Shown: positions 48,043 through 55,663, counted from the first letter of the stretch. The stretch: 55,663 bases of DNA from Candidatus Eiseniibacteriota bacterium (GCA_024276995.1 JAJRWB010000029.1:1-55663), one strand, 5' to 3'. The notes: generated from the letters alone by a model not told the origin. A program made the numbers and translations.

Positions 48043-49866
48043 CTAATCGAGTTCGAATTCGCTCCGCCAGTCGGTATCTTCTTCGAGAGGTTTCTGCTCT
48101 TTCTTGTCGAGAAGAAGCGTGCCGAGCACGAGGTAATCCATCTCGGTTCTCATGAAACAGGTGTAGGCATCGCCGGGCGAACAGACGATCGGCTCGCCGC
48201 GCACGTTGAACGACGTGTTGATGATCACCGGGCATCCCGTCTTCTCCTCGAATGCCCGGATCAGGGCGTGGTACCTCGGGTTCGTCACACCGTCCACCGA
48301 CTGGATGCGCGCCGAGTAATCGACGTGGGTGATCGCCGGCACTTCCGACTTCGGCACGTTCAGTTTCTGAATCCCGAATAGACTCTTCTGCTCGTCGGTC
48401 ATCGGAAGCTGCCGCTCTTTCTTCACTTCCGCCACGAGGAGCATGTAGGGGCTCGGGCGGTCGATTTCGAAATAGTCGCCGATCGACTCGACCGCCACGC
48501 TCGGCGCGAAGGGACGGAACGACTCGCGGTACTTGATCTTGAGATTCATGGTGGACTGCATCTCCACCGACCGGGCGTCGCCGATGATCGACCGCCCCCC
48601 CAGGGCGCGCGGGCCGAATTCCATCCGCCCCTGGAACCAGCCGACCACTTTTTCCGACGAGAGGATCTCCGCAACGGTCGAGGGGAGTTCCTCCTCGGTG
48701 AGCTTCGTGAAGGGAAGATCGTTCTCCGTCAGGAACCGCTCGATCTCGTCGTCGTCGAAGCGGGGACCGAGGTACGACCCGCGCTGCGAGTCGGGGGACG
48801 TCCCCGCCCGCGGGTGATCGAGGTAGCGGTGCCATATGAACAGCGCCGCGCCGAGGGCGCCACCGGCGTCGCCCGCGGCGGGCTGGATCCAGATATCGTC
48901 GAACAGGCCGCTCCTGAGGAGTTTCCCGTTGGCGACGCAGTTGAGCGCCACGCCGCCGGCGAGACAAAGGTTCTTCATGCCCGTCGCCGAGCGCACCCGC
49001 TTTCCCAGCCGGAGCATGGCGATTTCGATCACCTCCTGCACCGAGCGGGCGAGATCCATCTCCCGCTGGGTCAGCTCCGATTCCGGCTTCCTCGGCGGAC
49101 CGCCGAACAAGTCGGCGAAGCGATCGTTCGTCATCGACAGGCCGGAGAGGTAATCGAAATACTTCATGTTCAAATGGAACGAACCGTCGTCTCGCAGGTC
49201 GATCAGGTGCTCGAGAATGGTGTCGACGTATTTCGGCTCACCGTAGGGGGCGAGCCCCATCACCTTGTACTCGCCCGAATTGACGCGGAACCCGGTGAAA
49301 TAGGTGAACGCCGAGTAGAGAAGGCCGAGTGAGTGGGGGAAGTGGATCTCCTCGTGGATGCGAAGATCGTTTCCCCGTCCCGTGCCGTAGCTCGTGGTGG
49401 TCCACTCGCCCACACCGTCGATGGTGAGGAACGCCGCTTCCTCGAAGGGGGACGGATAGAAGGCGGACGCGGCGTGCGATTCATGATGTTCGGTGAAGAG
49501 CACCGGGCCGTGGTAGTCGAGTTCCTTCGCGATGGTCACCTTCATGAAGAGCTTCCCCTTCAGCCAAAGGGGGACCGCCTTGATGAGGGAGCGCACGCCG
49601 AGAGGCGCGGTCATCAGGTAGGTTTCGACGATCCGTTCGAATTTCGTGAACGGACGATCGTAGAAGACGACGTAGTCGACGTCGTCGATTCCGATGCCCG
49701 CCTCGCGGAGACAGTAATCGGCGGCGTTTCGGGGGAACGCGAAGTCGTGCTTCTTCCTGGTGAAGCGTTCTTCCTGCGCGGCGGCGACGATCACGCCGTC
49801 CGTGACGAGACAGGCGGCGCTGTCGTGGTAGAACGCCGAGATTCCCAGGATGTTCACTTTCGCCAT
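48043..49866 (-). CDS. NodU/CmcH-family carbamoyltransferase
   Basis: 607 residues. The N-terminal actin-like/kinase-like domain starts NILGISAFYHDSAACLV and contains HHESHAASAFYPSPF and LTIDGVGEW. The later LAGGVALNCVANGKLL, a conserved family segment, follows. The C-terminal YrdC-like domain has GRMEFGPRALGGRSI, GDARS, and CPVIINTSFNVRGEPIV. It moves a carbamoyl group from carbamoyl phosphate, via ATP, to a hydroxyl on a sugar or natural product. It is first in an operon with the SxtJ gene. GGAGAT precedes the ATG, and a TACAAT -10-like box lies at 49943-49948 without a clear -35. No biosynthetic cluster surrounds it. Confidence 0.93.
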   Translation of the reverse strand: MAKVNILGISAFYHDSAACLVTDGVIVAAAQEERFTRKKHDFAFPRNAADYCLREAGIGIDDVDYVVFYDRPFTKFERIVETYLMTAPLGVRSLIKAVPLWLKGKLFMKVTIAKELDYHGPVLFTEHHESHAASAFYPSPFEEAAFLTIDGVGEWTTTSYGTGRGNDLRIHEEIHFPHSLGLLYSAFTYFTGFRVNSGEYKVMGLAPYGEPKYVDTILEHLIDLRDDGSFHLNMKYFDYLSGLSMTNDRFADLFGGPPRKPESELTQREMDLARSVQEVIEIAMLRLGKRVRSATGMKNLCLAGGVALNCVANGKLLRSGLFDDIWIQPAAGDAGGALGAALFIWHRYLDHPRAGTSPDSQRGSYLGPRFDDDEIERFLTENDLPFTKLTEEELPSTVAEILSSEKVVGWFQGRMEFGPRALGGRSIIGDARSVEMQSTMNLKIKYRESFRPFAPSVAVESIGDYFEIDRPSPYMLLVAEVKKERQLPMTDEQKSLFGIQKLNVPKSEVPAITHVDYSARIQSVDGVTNPRYHALIRAFEEKTGCPVIINTSFNVRGEPIVCSPGDAYTCFMRTEMDYLVLGTLLLDKKEQKPLEEDTDWRSEFELD

Positions 49867-50064
49867 CTACCATCTCCGTAAAGGGTTACCCTTCTTCCAT
49901 CGGCACATGGCCGCCCGGAGTGAAGGGCGCGGGTCGGGCGGTATTGTATCATGCGTCCCGGAGGGAGCTTCCATGTATTGTATTGTAGGAAACGGTCGCA
50001 CCGGTCGCACCACGATCGATCCGATTCCCGACCGGGCCGCGGGCGAGGGGAGAGCAATATTGTT

Positions 50065-50901
50065 ATGAAGCGAACAACGGCGGCGACGGGTGTGGCGCTT
50101 CTCACGGCGCTGCTCCTCTCGTGCGCCGATCCGCCGGCATTCACGGAAAACGATCTCGACGGCTTCGCCGGATGCGCGGTGCTCCTCGACGGGAAGAGCG
50201 GGACGGTGGTCTCCCTCCTGCGGCCGGAAATCGCGGCGGAGCGACCGTTCATCGCCGGCGACGCGCTTCGCCTCGCGACACTCCTCGTGGCGATCGAAAA
50301 ACGCCTCGTCGACCCGGACGGCGGGTTCACCTGTAGAGACGACGGACGCGAAACGCCCGTCGGCCTCGCCGACGCACTCGCGGCGCCGTGCGCGAGCGTG
50401 TTCACCGAGATGGAGCGGAAAATACCTTGGGAGGAGATGAGGCGGTATCTCCTCCTCTTCGGGTTCGGCGCCCCCACGCGGCTCGGAGGGCCGTTGGAAA
50501 ACGCGGGGGAACTGCCCGATCATCTCATCGGCGAAAGGGGTTGGAACCTCTGGGACGACACGTCGATCCGGATCACCCCGCTCCAGGGTGCGGTCTTCTT
50601 CCGCCGCCTCGTTCGCGGCGATCTTCCCCTTCGCCGGGAGACGATCGACGAGGCGCTTCGCCTCCTTGGGAGGGGCGGGGCGACCGGCGGCCGGCGCGGC
50701 ACGAAAGGGGCGCGCCTTTCCGGATCGTACCGGGGGGAGCATTTCTCCTTCGCCTGGGCGGAGGCGGAGTTTCGCAGCGGAAGAAGGGAACTGGTGGCGC
50801 ACGTCTTTCTCCTCGGCAAGGGCGACGGTCCCGACGGGAAGCGCGCGGGGCAGATCCTCGATAACTGGTGGGAACGCGAAAAAAGGAAGGGGAAAAACTG
50901 A
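50065..50901 (+). CDS. Lipoprotein resembling a degenerate penicillin-binding transpeptidase domain
   Basis: 278 residues from the ATG at 50065 (GAGGGGAGAG upstream). A lipobox Leu-Leu-Leu-Ser-Cys ends at Cys20. Residues about 60-200 follow PBP transpeptidase order: RPFIAGDALRLATLLVAIE sits where GS(T/A)(F/M)K is expected but the Ser-x-x-Lys is gone. ALAAPCASVF sits where S-C-N-x-x-F is expected. LLFGFGAPTRLGGPLENAGELP and the RITPLQGAVFFRRL segment match well. A Thr-Lys-Gly stands where Lys-Thr-Gly is usual. It is probably catalytically inactive. It is followed within 5 bases by an isochorismatase-family gene. The PBP likeness is my inference from motif order. Confidence 0.55.
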   Translation: MKRTTAATGVALLTALLLSCADPPAFTENDLDGFAGCAVLLDGKSGTVVSLLRPEIAAERPFIAGDALRLATLLVAIEKRLVDPDGGFTCRDDGRETPVGLADALAAPCASVFTEMERKIPWEEMRRYLLLFGFGAPTRLGGPLENAGELPDHLIGERGWNLWDDTSIRITPLQGAVFFRRLVRGDLPLRRETIDEALRLLGRGGATGGRRGTKGARLSGSYRGEHFSFAWAEAEFRSGRRELVAHVFLLGKGDGPDGKRAGQILDNWWEREKRKGKN

Positions 50902-50905
50902 GATC

Positions 50906-51445
50906 ATGTTGAATCGCGACGAAGCGCTTCTCCTGGTGGTGGATGTGCAAGAAAGGCTCCTTCCCCATATTCACGATGGGGATCAGGCGCTCGAACGGAT
51001 CGTGAAGCTCGTCCGCGGCGTGAAGGCACTCGGCGTTCCGGCGCTCGTGACCGAGCAGTACCCGAAGGGACTCGGATCGACGGTGGGGCCGCTCCGTGTG
51101 CTTTTCGATCCTTTCGAGCCGATCGAGAAGATCGCCTTCTCGTGCATGGGCGAAGGGGAGGTGCGACGGAGGCTCTCGGAGTCGGGCCGGCGGCAGGTGC
51201 TCCTGTGCGGCATCGAGGCGCACGTGTGCGTCTACCAGACGGCGCGCGATCTTCTCGATGCGGGATACGGCGTGCATCTCGTCGTGGACAGCGTGTCATC
51301 CCGCTCGCAGCGGGACCGGAAAGTGGCGATCCGCGCGGTCGAGCGGGCGGGCGCATTGCTCACCACGACGGAGATGTCTCTCTTCGAAATGCTCGGCGAG
51401 GCGGGAAGCGACGATTTCCGCGCGATCTCGCGTATCGTGAAGTGA
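50906..51445 (+). CDS. Isochorismatase-family cysteine hydrolase
   Basis: 179 residues from the ATG at 50906, 4 bases after the lipoprotein stop. Catalytic residues are Asp of VVDVQERL (about 13-15), the Lys region in EKIAFSC, and Cys of IEAHVCVYQTA near 110. The typical cis-peptide Gly-Ile-Glu is present. The family (YcaC-like, human ISOC-like) hydrolyses amides or is of unknown substrate. It overlaps nothing else and ends 2 bases from the convergent site-2 protease gene. The substrate is unknown. Confidence 0.88.
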   Translation: MLNRDEALLLVVDVQERLLPHIHDGDQALERIVKLVRGVKALGVPALVTEQYPKGLGSTVGPLRVLFDPFEPIEKIAFSCMGEGEVRRRLSESGRRQVLLCGIEAHVCVYQTARDLLDAGYGVHLVVDSVSSRSQRDRKVAIRAVERAGALLTTTEMSLFEMLGEAGSDDFRAISRIVK

Positions 51446-51447
51446 AA

Positions 51448-52068
51448 CTACCCGCCGAGGAGGAGACGCACAACGATCCCGTAGACCGGGCCGATGACGT
51501 ATCGGAAGAAGCCGATGTACATCAGACCGAAAATGATGAGAAAGCCGTACGGTTCGAGCTGCCTGTAGGCGAGGGCCGCCTCCCGGGGAAGAAAGGGGAG
51601 AATCACCCGTGACCCGTCGAGCGGCGGAATCGGCACCATGTTGAAGGTGGCGAGAACGATGTTGATCCCCACGGCATACATCAGCATCGTCGCGACGGCG
51701 CCGCCGATGTTGATGTTCGCGCCGACCACGATCCGGATGACGATCGCCGCCGCCACGGCGAGGGCGATATTCACCGCCGGGCCGGCGAGGCCTACGAGGG
51801 CCATTCCGCGGACGGGATTGCGGAAGTAGCGCGGATCGACGGGAACCGGTTTCGCCCAGCCGAAGAGGAACGAACTGCCGGTGAGAAGAAGGAAACCAGG
51901 AAGGAGAATCGTACCGAAGAGATCGACATGGGGGAAAAGGTTGAGCGTGAGCCGTCCCGCGTCGCGCGCCGTCGGATCGCCCTGGCGGAGGGCGACGTAG
52001 CCGTGGGCCACCTCGTGGACGACGATGGAGAAGAGGAGGATCACCAGTTTGGGGAGCGCTTCGATCAT
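51448..52068 (-). CDS. Site-2 protease family (M50) membrane metalloprotease
   Basis: 206 residues from the ATG at 52068. Zinc motif HEVAHGYVAL (His-Glu-x-x-His) is near 20-30 and the distal Asp is in NMVPIPPLDGSRV near 155. Four to six helices surround it, and there is no PDZ domain, as in the compact YwhC/Rip3-type branch. It cleaves membrane-spanning substrates. The -10 box lies 13 nt before the ATG with no Shine-Dalgarno. An in-frame start further upstream (52104) would overlap the promoter. The target is unknown; an anti-sigma factor is one possibility. Confidence 0.88.
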   Translation of the reverse strand: MIEALPKLVILLFSIVVHEVAHGYVALRQGDPTARDAGRLTLNLFPHVDLFGTILLPGFLLLTGSSFLFGWAKPVPVDPRYFRNPVRGMALVGLAGPAVNIALAVAAAIVIRIVVGANINIGGAVATMLMYAVGINIVLATFNMVPIPPLDGSRVILPFLPREAALAYRQLEPYGFLIIFGLMYIGFFRYVIGPVYGIVVRLLLGG

Positions 52069-52075
52069 GGGCAGT

Positions 52076-52104
52076 AAGGTAGCGCGAACAGAGGCGGGGC
52101 GCAA
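52076..52104 (-). promoter_or_regulatory. Promoter of the site-2 protease gene (predicted leaderless)
   Basis: Minus strand: -35 TTGCGC (52104-52099), 17-nt spacer, -10 TACCTT (52081-52076), 13 nt from its first base to the ATG. It is divergent to the YigZ-type gene. Confidence 0.55.
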
Positions 52105-52116
52105 GGAAAGCGCGTC

Positions 52117-52743
52117 ATGAGCGATCCCGACCGCTACGCCGTGCCCCGTGGACCGGCGACGGCGGAGACGAAGGTGAAGGGCTCGCGGTTTCTCGCGTTC
52201 CTCATCCCCGTGCGCTCAACAGACGAGGCGGAGAAGCATCTCGCGGCTCTCCGGAAGAGGTATCACGATGCGACACACGTCTGTTTCGCCTGGAAGATCG
52301 GCCATGGCGATCCGGTGCTCACGCGGGCGGCCGACGCGGGGGAACCGTCGGGTACGGCGGGGGAACCGATTCTCCGGGCGATGGAACGCGCCGGTCTCTC
52401 CGACTGCATGATCGCCGTGCTCCGCTGGTTCGGCGGCACCAAGCTCGGCACCGGCGGACTCGCGAGGGCATACGGCGAATGCGCGCACCTGGCGGCGGAA
52501 AACGCGACGCCGAGCGAGCGGGTGCTGCGCGAGGAAGTCGGTGTCCGCTTCGCATACGCCCACACGACGGCGATCCTGCGCCTGGCGGCGAAATTCGATG
52601 CCATCGAGTGCGAATCGGACTACGGCGGCGAAGTGCGCATCGTCTTCGGCGTCCCCCTGAGCCGGGCGGCGGCGTTTCGCGAGGCGGTCGTCGAGACGAC
52701 GGCGGGAAGCGCGAGCATCGATGCCCGGGGTAAAGGCCGTTGA
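52117..52743 (+). CDS. YigZ / IMPACT-family protein
   Basis: 208 residues. The N-terminal UPF0029 domain has ETKVKGSRFLAFL, a DATHVCFAWKIG segment, AADAGEPSGTAGEPIL and AVLRWFGGTKLGTGGLARAYGE, all family hallmarks. A smaller C-terminal beta domain follows from about 130. AAGGAAAG precedes the ATG. In bacteria this family is of uncertain role, possibly translation-linked like eukaryotic IMPACT. It is adjacent to the metal-import cluster but has no evident link to it. Confidence 0.9.
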   Translation: MSDPDRYAVPRGPATAETKVKGSRFLAFLIPVRSTDEAEKHLAALRKRYHDATHVCFAWKIGHGDPVLTRAADAGEPSGTAGEPILRAMERAGLSDCMIAVLRWFGGTKLGTGGLARAYGECAHLAAENATPSERVLREEVGVRFAYAHTTAILRLAAKFDAIECESDYGGEVRIVFGVPLSRAAAFREAVVETTAGSASIDARGKGR

Positions 52744-52769
52744 CGTTGTGGCCGCTATTGCGATACGGT
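52740..52769 (+). promoter_or_regulatory. Possible promoter of the metal-import cluster
   Basis: -35 TTGACG (52740-52745, overlapping the YigZ stop), 18-nt spacer, -10 TACGGT (52764-52769). It lies about 66 nt before the small His/Cys protein gene. The -10 is weak. Confidence 0.35.
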
Positions 52770-52834
52770 CACTCTGTCGGGCGACGCCGCGGTTCGGACG
52801 GCATTCGAAGACCCCCTTAGGAGATTGACATCCC

Positions 52835-53152
52835 ATGAGATTCACTCCGTTTCGGATATCCACGATTTCCGCTGTCCTGCTCGCGGCGAGCGGGTTTCTC
52901 CTCCCCTTGCTGGAAGTGGAATCGCTCGCCCACCAGGCGGGAGCGCACGGAGAGTGCTCGCCCGATCCGATCGGCACGGTCTGCCTCGTCTGCGCCTCGA
53001 CGAACCCATCTTCGGGGGACATCGATTCACCGGCGATCTTTGCTCCCGAACCGGCTCTGCTGGGAGAGAAGGCCGTTGTCGAAAACGCCGTACCGGTGGG
53101 CATCCGCCCCCTCTCGCCGATCCCCGCCCGCTCCCCCCCTCCCGCATCCTGA
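52835..53152 (+). CDS. Small secreted His/Cys protein (DUF2946-like) at the head of the metal-import cluster
   Basis: 105 residues; AGGAG 10 nt before the ATG. An N-terminal signal/hydrophobic stretch spans about 8-27. A short HQAGAHGECSPDPIGTVCLVCAS segment (three Cys, two His) follows, then a Pro/Ala-rich tail that looks disordered. DUF2946-type small proteins with a similar His-Cys loop are often found beside copper or other metal genes. The likeness is by layout only. It precedes the porin-like and ZnuA-like genes on the same strand, so a role in metal handling is likely. Confidence 0.55.
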   Translation: MRFTPFRISTISAVLLAASGFLLPLLEVESLAHQAGAHGECSPDPIGTVCLVCASTNPSSGDIDSPAIFAPEPALLGEKAVVENAVPVGIRPLSPIPARSPPPAS

Positions 53153-53257
53153 TCCCGGATACGATCCATCCTCTCCGCAGGATCTGGCTGAGGAGTGCCT
53201 TCCCTCCCCGTTCCCCGGCGAGGCATCATTCTTATTGATCCGAATCAGGAGTCGTTC

Positions 53258-54331
53258 ATGTTTCATCGACATTCGCTCGGCGGCGCGAACCCCTTCGCGC
53301 CCGCCCTCATCGTCGTCCTCCTATTCGTCGCAGGGCCGGCGCAGGCCCGGGGTGGAAGCACGGCGAGCGGCACATCGAACAAGCTCAATCCGGCGATCAG
53401 CTTGAACGCGCTCTTTCTCGGCGAACTCACCGATCCGCGGGAGGAAACCGACGGGCTGAGCGCAGAGGAACTCGAGCTGATCGTCACTTCGGTGGTCGAT
53501 CCCCACTTCAAGGCGTTCGCAAACGTGTCGTTTACGCCCGACCGATCGGGACCGGAGTCGGAAGTCGCCCTTGAGGAGGGATTCGTCCGTGTCATGGGAC
53601 TCCCCGAGGGGGTCGGTCTGCGAGTCGGGCGGTTTCTCCTCCCGATGGGACGGCACAACCAGCTTCACACCCACCAATTCCCCTTCATCACGGCGCCTCG
53701 TGCGGTGGAGGCCGTTCTCGGCGAGGAGAGCGTGGGAGACGTCGGGGTGGAAGCGAGTTACAGCCCTCTCCTTCCCTGGTACGTGAATCTTCGCGTTTAT
53801 GGATCGGACGGCGCTTCCGATGCGTTCGACCGCGATGGCCGCGATCTTGTCTACGGCGGGCGCGTCGAGAACCTGTGGGACCTCGGCGAAGCGACGACCC
53901 TCGAGATCTCCGCGTCTGCACTCAGCGGGTCGAAGGCCTCGCACCGCCGCATCCTTTATGGTGGAGACATCCGCCTGAAGTGGAAGAATATCCGCAAGAC
54001 ATACGGCCGCGCCTTCACCTGGGTCACCGAATTTCTCGGCGACCATATCCCGGGACATCCCGAAGAGTCGGGGGTCTACACGCTTGCTCTCTACCGCTTC
54101 GCCCGCCGATGGTGGGCGGGCGGCGGCTACAGCTGGGATAGCTCTGCATCCGCACCCGGCGATCGGGGCAGCGAGAACGAGGCGCGGCTGCAGCTCGCCT
54201 GGGTGCCGAGCGAGTTCAGCGGCCTCCGGACGGAACTCGGATGGCTCGATCCTCTCGAGCGGCGCCGGGAGCTGACCGCCCGTGTGCAGCTCAATTTCAC
54301 CATCGGCGCACATCCTGCGCACCAATACTAG
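53258..54331 (+). CDS. Outer-membrane porin-like beta-barrel protein of the metal-import cluster
   Basis: 357 residues from the ATG at 53258 (CAGGAG 6 nt upstream). The signal peptide ends after Ala-Gln-Ala near 31. The protein is built from repeating amphipathic strands: NPAISLNALFLGEL, PHFKAFANVSFTPDR, GLRVGRFLLPMGRHNQLH, ESVGDVGVEASY, and the C-terminal ELTARVQLNFTIGAH. Asp/Glu-rich turns separate them. It resembles the porin-like proteins encoded just upstream of zinc ABC importers. It probably lets the metal cross the outer membrane; the His-containing segment MGRHNQLHTHQF could bind metal. Confidence 0.75.
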   Translation: MFHRHSLGGANPFAPALIVVLLFVAGPAQARGGSTASGTSNKLNPAISLNALFLGELTDPREETDGLSAEELELIVTSVVDPHFKAFANVSFTPDRSGPESEVALEEGFVRVMGLPEGVGLRVGRFLLPMGRHNQLHTHQFPFITAPRAVEAVLGEESVGDVGVEASYSPLLPWYVNLRVYGSDGASDAFDRDGRDLVYGGRVENLWDLGEATTLEISASALSGSKASHRRILYGGDIRLKWKNIRKTYGRAFTWVTEFLGDHIPGHPEESGVYTLALYRFARRWWAGGGYSWDSSASAPGDRGSENEARLQLAWVPSEFSGLRTELGWLDPLERRRELTARVQLNFTIGAHPAHQY

Positions 54332-54350
54332 ATCGAAAGGGACGGATCTC

Positions 54351-55295
54351 ATGAAGATGATACCCAGGCATTATGCGACAAGAGCTGTTCTCGTTCTGGC
54401 ATTTCTCGTCTCGGTTATTGCCGCCCCCCCGACCGCCCGAGCAGGCAAGATGAACGTGGTGGCCACTCTCCCGAGCTTGGGCGACATCGCCCGCGAGGTG
54501 GGGGGGGATCGGGTGAATGTAACGAGCCTATGCAAGGGATACGAGGACCCCCATTATCTCCAGCCGAAGCCCTCCTACTCCCGCACGCTCCGCAAGGCGG
54601 CACTCCTGATCGACAACGGCCTTGAGTTGGAGGTGGGATGGTTGCCCCCATTGCTTGATACAGCAAGAAATCCGAAGCTTATTCCGGGATCAACAGCGAT
54701 CCTCGATGGGGCGTCGGCTGTAACGAACGTCTTGGAAGTGCCCACGGGGAGTGTCGATCGTTCCCAGGGCGACATCCATCCATTCGGGAACCCCCACGTC
54801 ATGCTCGATCCGAGGAACGCCCTCGCCGTGGTCGATCTTATCGCAAGGCGGCTGGCGGATCTCGATCCCGAGGGCGCCGCCGGCTATGTGATGCGGGCAG
54901 ACGACTATAAGACCCGCCTTTCCGCCCGGATCGAGGAGTGGAAGGCGCTTGCCGCTCCCCTTCGCGGCGAGCCGATCGTCACGTATCACAAGCAGTGGGA
55001 GTATCTCGCCCAATGGCTCGGTCTCAACATCATCGGCTACGTCGAGAGCCGACCGGGAATCCCGCCGACGCCGCGACACGTGACGGCGCTGATCGATTCG
55101 ATGGTGAAGAAAGGTGTGAGAATCGTCCTCGCCGCCACATTCATGGACGAGGATGCCGCCGGGGAAGTGGCTCTCAAGGCGGGCGCGCGTCTTGCCGTAC
55201 TTCCCGCCGAGGTGGGCGGGGCGGACGGAACCGACAGCTACATCGACCTCATCGATACGATCGTCCACGAACTCGCCGGCACCGACGACAGGTAA
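54351..55295 (+). CDS. ZnuA-like metal ABC transporter substrate-binding protein
   Basis: 314 residues from the ATG at 54351 (AAAGGGA upstream). A signal peptide is cleaved after Ala-Arg-Ala near 31. Cluster A-I metal-binding motifs are all present: His in EDPHYLQPKPS, His in NPHVMLDPRNA, His in VTYHKQWEYLAQWLG, and an acidic ligand near ATFMDEDAA. No long His-rich loop as in E. coli ZnuA. The protein captures Zn2+ or Mn2+ in the periplasm for the permease encoded 11 bases on. Zinc is the likelier metal because of the porin partner, but the sequence does not decide. Confidence 0.9.
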   Translation: MKMIPRHYATRAVLVLAFLVSVIAAPPTARAGKMNVVATLPSLGDIAREVGGDRVNVTSLCKGYEDPHYLQPKPSYSRTLRKAALLIDNGLELEVGWLPPLLDTARNPKLIPGSTAILDGASAVTNVLEVPTGSVDRSQGDIHPFGNPHVMLDPRNALAVVDLIARRLADLDPEGAAGYVMRADDYKTRLSARIEEWKALAAPLRGEPIVTYHKQWEYLAQWLGLNIIGYVESRPGIPPTPRHVTALIDSMVKKGVRIVLAATFMDEDAAGEVALKAGARLAVLPAEVGGADGTDSYIDLIDTIVHELAGTDDR

Positions 55296-55306
55296 AGGAG
55301 CCGATC

Positions 55307-55663
55307 ATGGATTTTCTGGTTTTCATGGGCGCGCCGATCGCGATCTGCCTGGTGCTCATCGGGATCCACGTTCAACTCGGGTTGCACGTCGTCCGGCGGG
55401 GAGTGATCTTCGTCGACATCGCCCTCGCGCAGACCTCCGCACTCGGTGCGGCGCTCGGCGTGCTCCTCGGAGTGGAGGTGGGTACTCCCCTCTCCGGGCT
55501 CTTCGGCCTTATCGCCGCGCTTCTCGCCGCGTGGGGGATCTCCCTCACCCGCGGGCAAAGCCGCACCGTTCCCCAGGAGGCATTCATCGGCATCGCCTAC
55601 GTCGTGGCGGCGGCCGCATCGATGCTCGTACTCACCCGCGTCCCGCACGGCGCCGAGGAGACA
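55307..55663 (+). CDS. ZnuB-like metal ABC transporter permease, N-terminal part (runs off the window edge)
   Basis: 119 codons are present. AAAGGAG lies 6 nt before the ATG. Helices are visible at about 5-24, 38-60, and 65-80. The family motif HVVRRGVIFVDIALAQTSALGAALGVLLG (ABC-3 permease, with the Gly-Val-x-Phe-Val-Asp-Ile-Ala-Leu-Ala-Gln core) is clear. It forms the membrane channel of the Zn/Mn importer with ZnuA. The ATPase gene is presumably outside the window. Confidence 0.88.
   Translation, partial: MDFLVFMGAPIAICLVLIGIHVQLGLHVVRRGVIFVDIALAQTSALGAALGVLLGVEVGTPLSGLFGLIAALLAAWGISLTRGQSRTVPQEAFIGIAYVVAAAASMLVLTRVPHGAEET

Noticed and set aside
1-55663. tRNA, rRNA, tmRNA, RNase P, SRP RNA, CRISPR, insertion sequence or prophage
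   Set aside because: No diagnostic conserved stretches, repeat-spacer arrays, transposase or integrase frames were found on reading either strand; a covariance search was not possible here.

Overview
The window is a GC-rich (roughly 60-65%), tightly packed bacterial chromosome segment of 55.7 kb with about 51 protein genes. I recognised no tRNA, rRNA, CRISPR array, insertion sequence or prophage. The gene set suggests a diderm bacterium of the FCB superphylum, perhaps an uncultured lineage such as Eisenbacteria, Krumholzibacteriota or Latescibacteria. The pointers are a short primary sigma factor without region 1.1, a DUF2723 membrane protein, a DUF6588-like beta-barrel, many lipoproteins, and an outer-membrane chaperone set. 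The phylum is inference. The rpoD, aroC, mfd and cysS sequences here could settle it.

Layout. 0-5 kb (minus): lipoprotein parvulin, surA, ftsE, ftsX and the start of an envC-like gene, most of them overlapping by a few bases (envelope folding and division). 5-13.4 kb (minus): mfd behind a BatA-type VWA membrane protein, a XRE-cupin regulator, and a DUF58-MoxR pair. 13.6-16.7 kb (minus): a small DMT membrane protein, a COG3014-type lipoprotein with lpoB, and an anchored beta-rich protein. 16.9-21.4 kb (plus): htrA, whose upstream region carries an ECF sigma-E-like promoter, then a phosphatase / ATP-grasp / glycosyltransferase trio. 21.5-28.5 kb (minus): two secreted proteins, ETF-quinone oxidoreductase, and a TPR-GAF-AAA+ sigma-54 activator preceded by a small secreted peptide gene.

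28.9-37 kb: uridine phosphorylase (plus), cysS (minus), a DUF2723-TPR protein, a class II amidotransferase homologue lacking its nucleophile, a beta-barrel protein, and a zinc-finger mini-protein coupled to a sulfatase-fold lipoprotein. 37-44 kb (minus): TonB-domain protein, rpoD-like sigma factor, MerR regulator with its own operator-like palindrome, and an operon of lipoprotein, GT39-like membrane protein and second sulfatase-fold protein. 44-56 kb: aroC, a complete Co/Ni ECF importer (cbiMNQO), carbamoyltransferase with SxtJ, a degenerate PBP-like lipoprotein with an isochorismatase-family hydrolase, a site-2 protease, a YigZ protein, and a zinc/manganese-type import cluster (small His/Cys protein, porin, ZnuA, start of ZnuB).

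Promoters are unusually easy to read: many starts are preceded by TTGACN-17/18-TANNNT. In at least three cases (aroC, cbiM, the site-2 protease), and probably a fourth (the phosphatase), the -10 box lies 12-13 nt before the start codon with no Shine-Dalgarno sequence, which predicts leaderless mRNAs. The most interesting items are this leaderless class, the secreted peptide / TPR-activator pair (a possible peptide-sensing system), the two apparently dead enzymes (amidotransferase and PBP-like), and the sigma-E-like htrA promoter.
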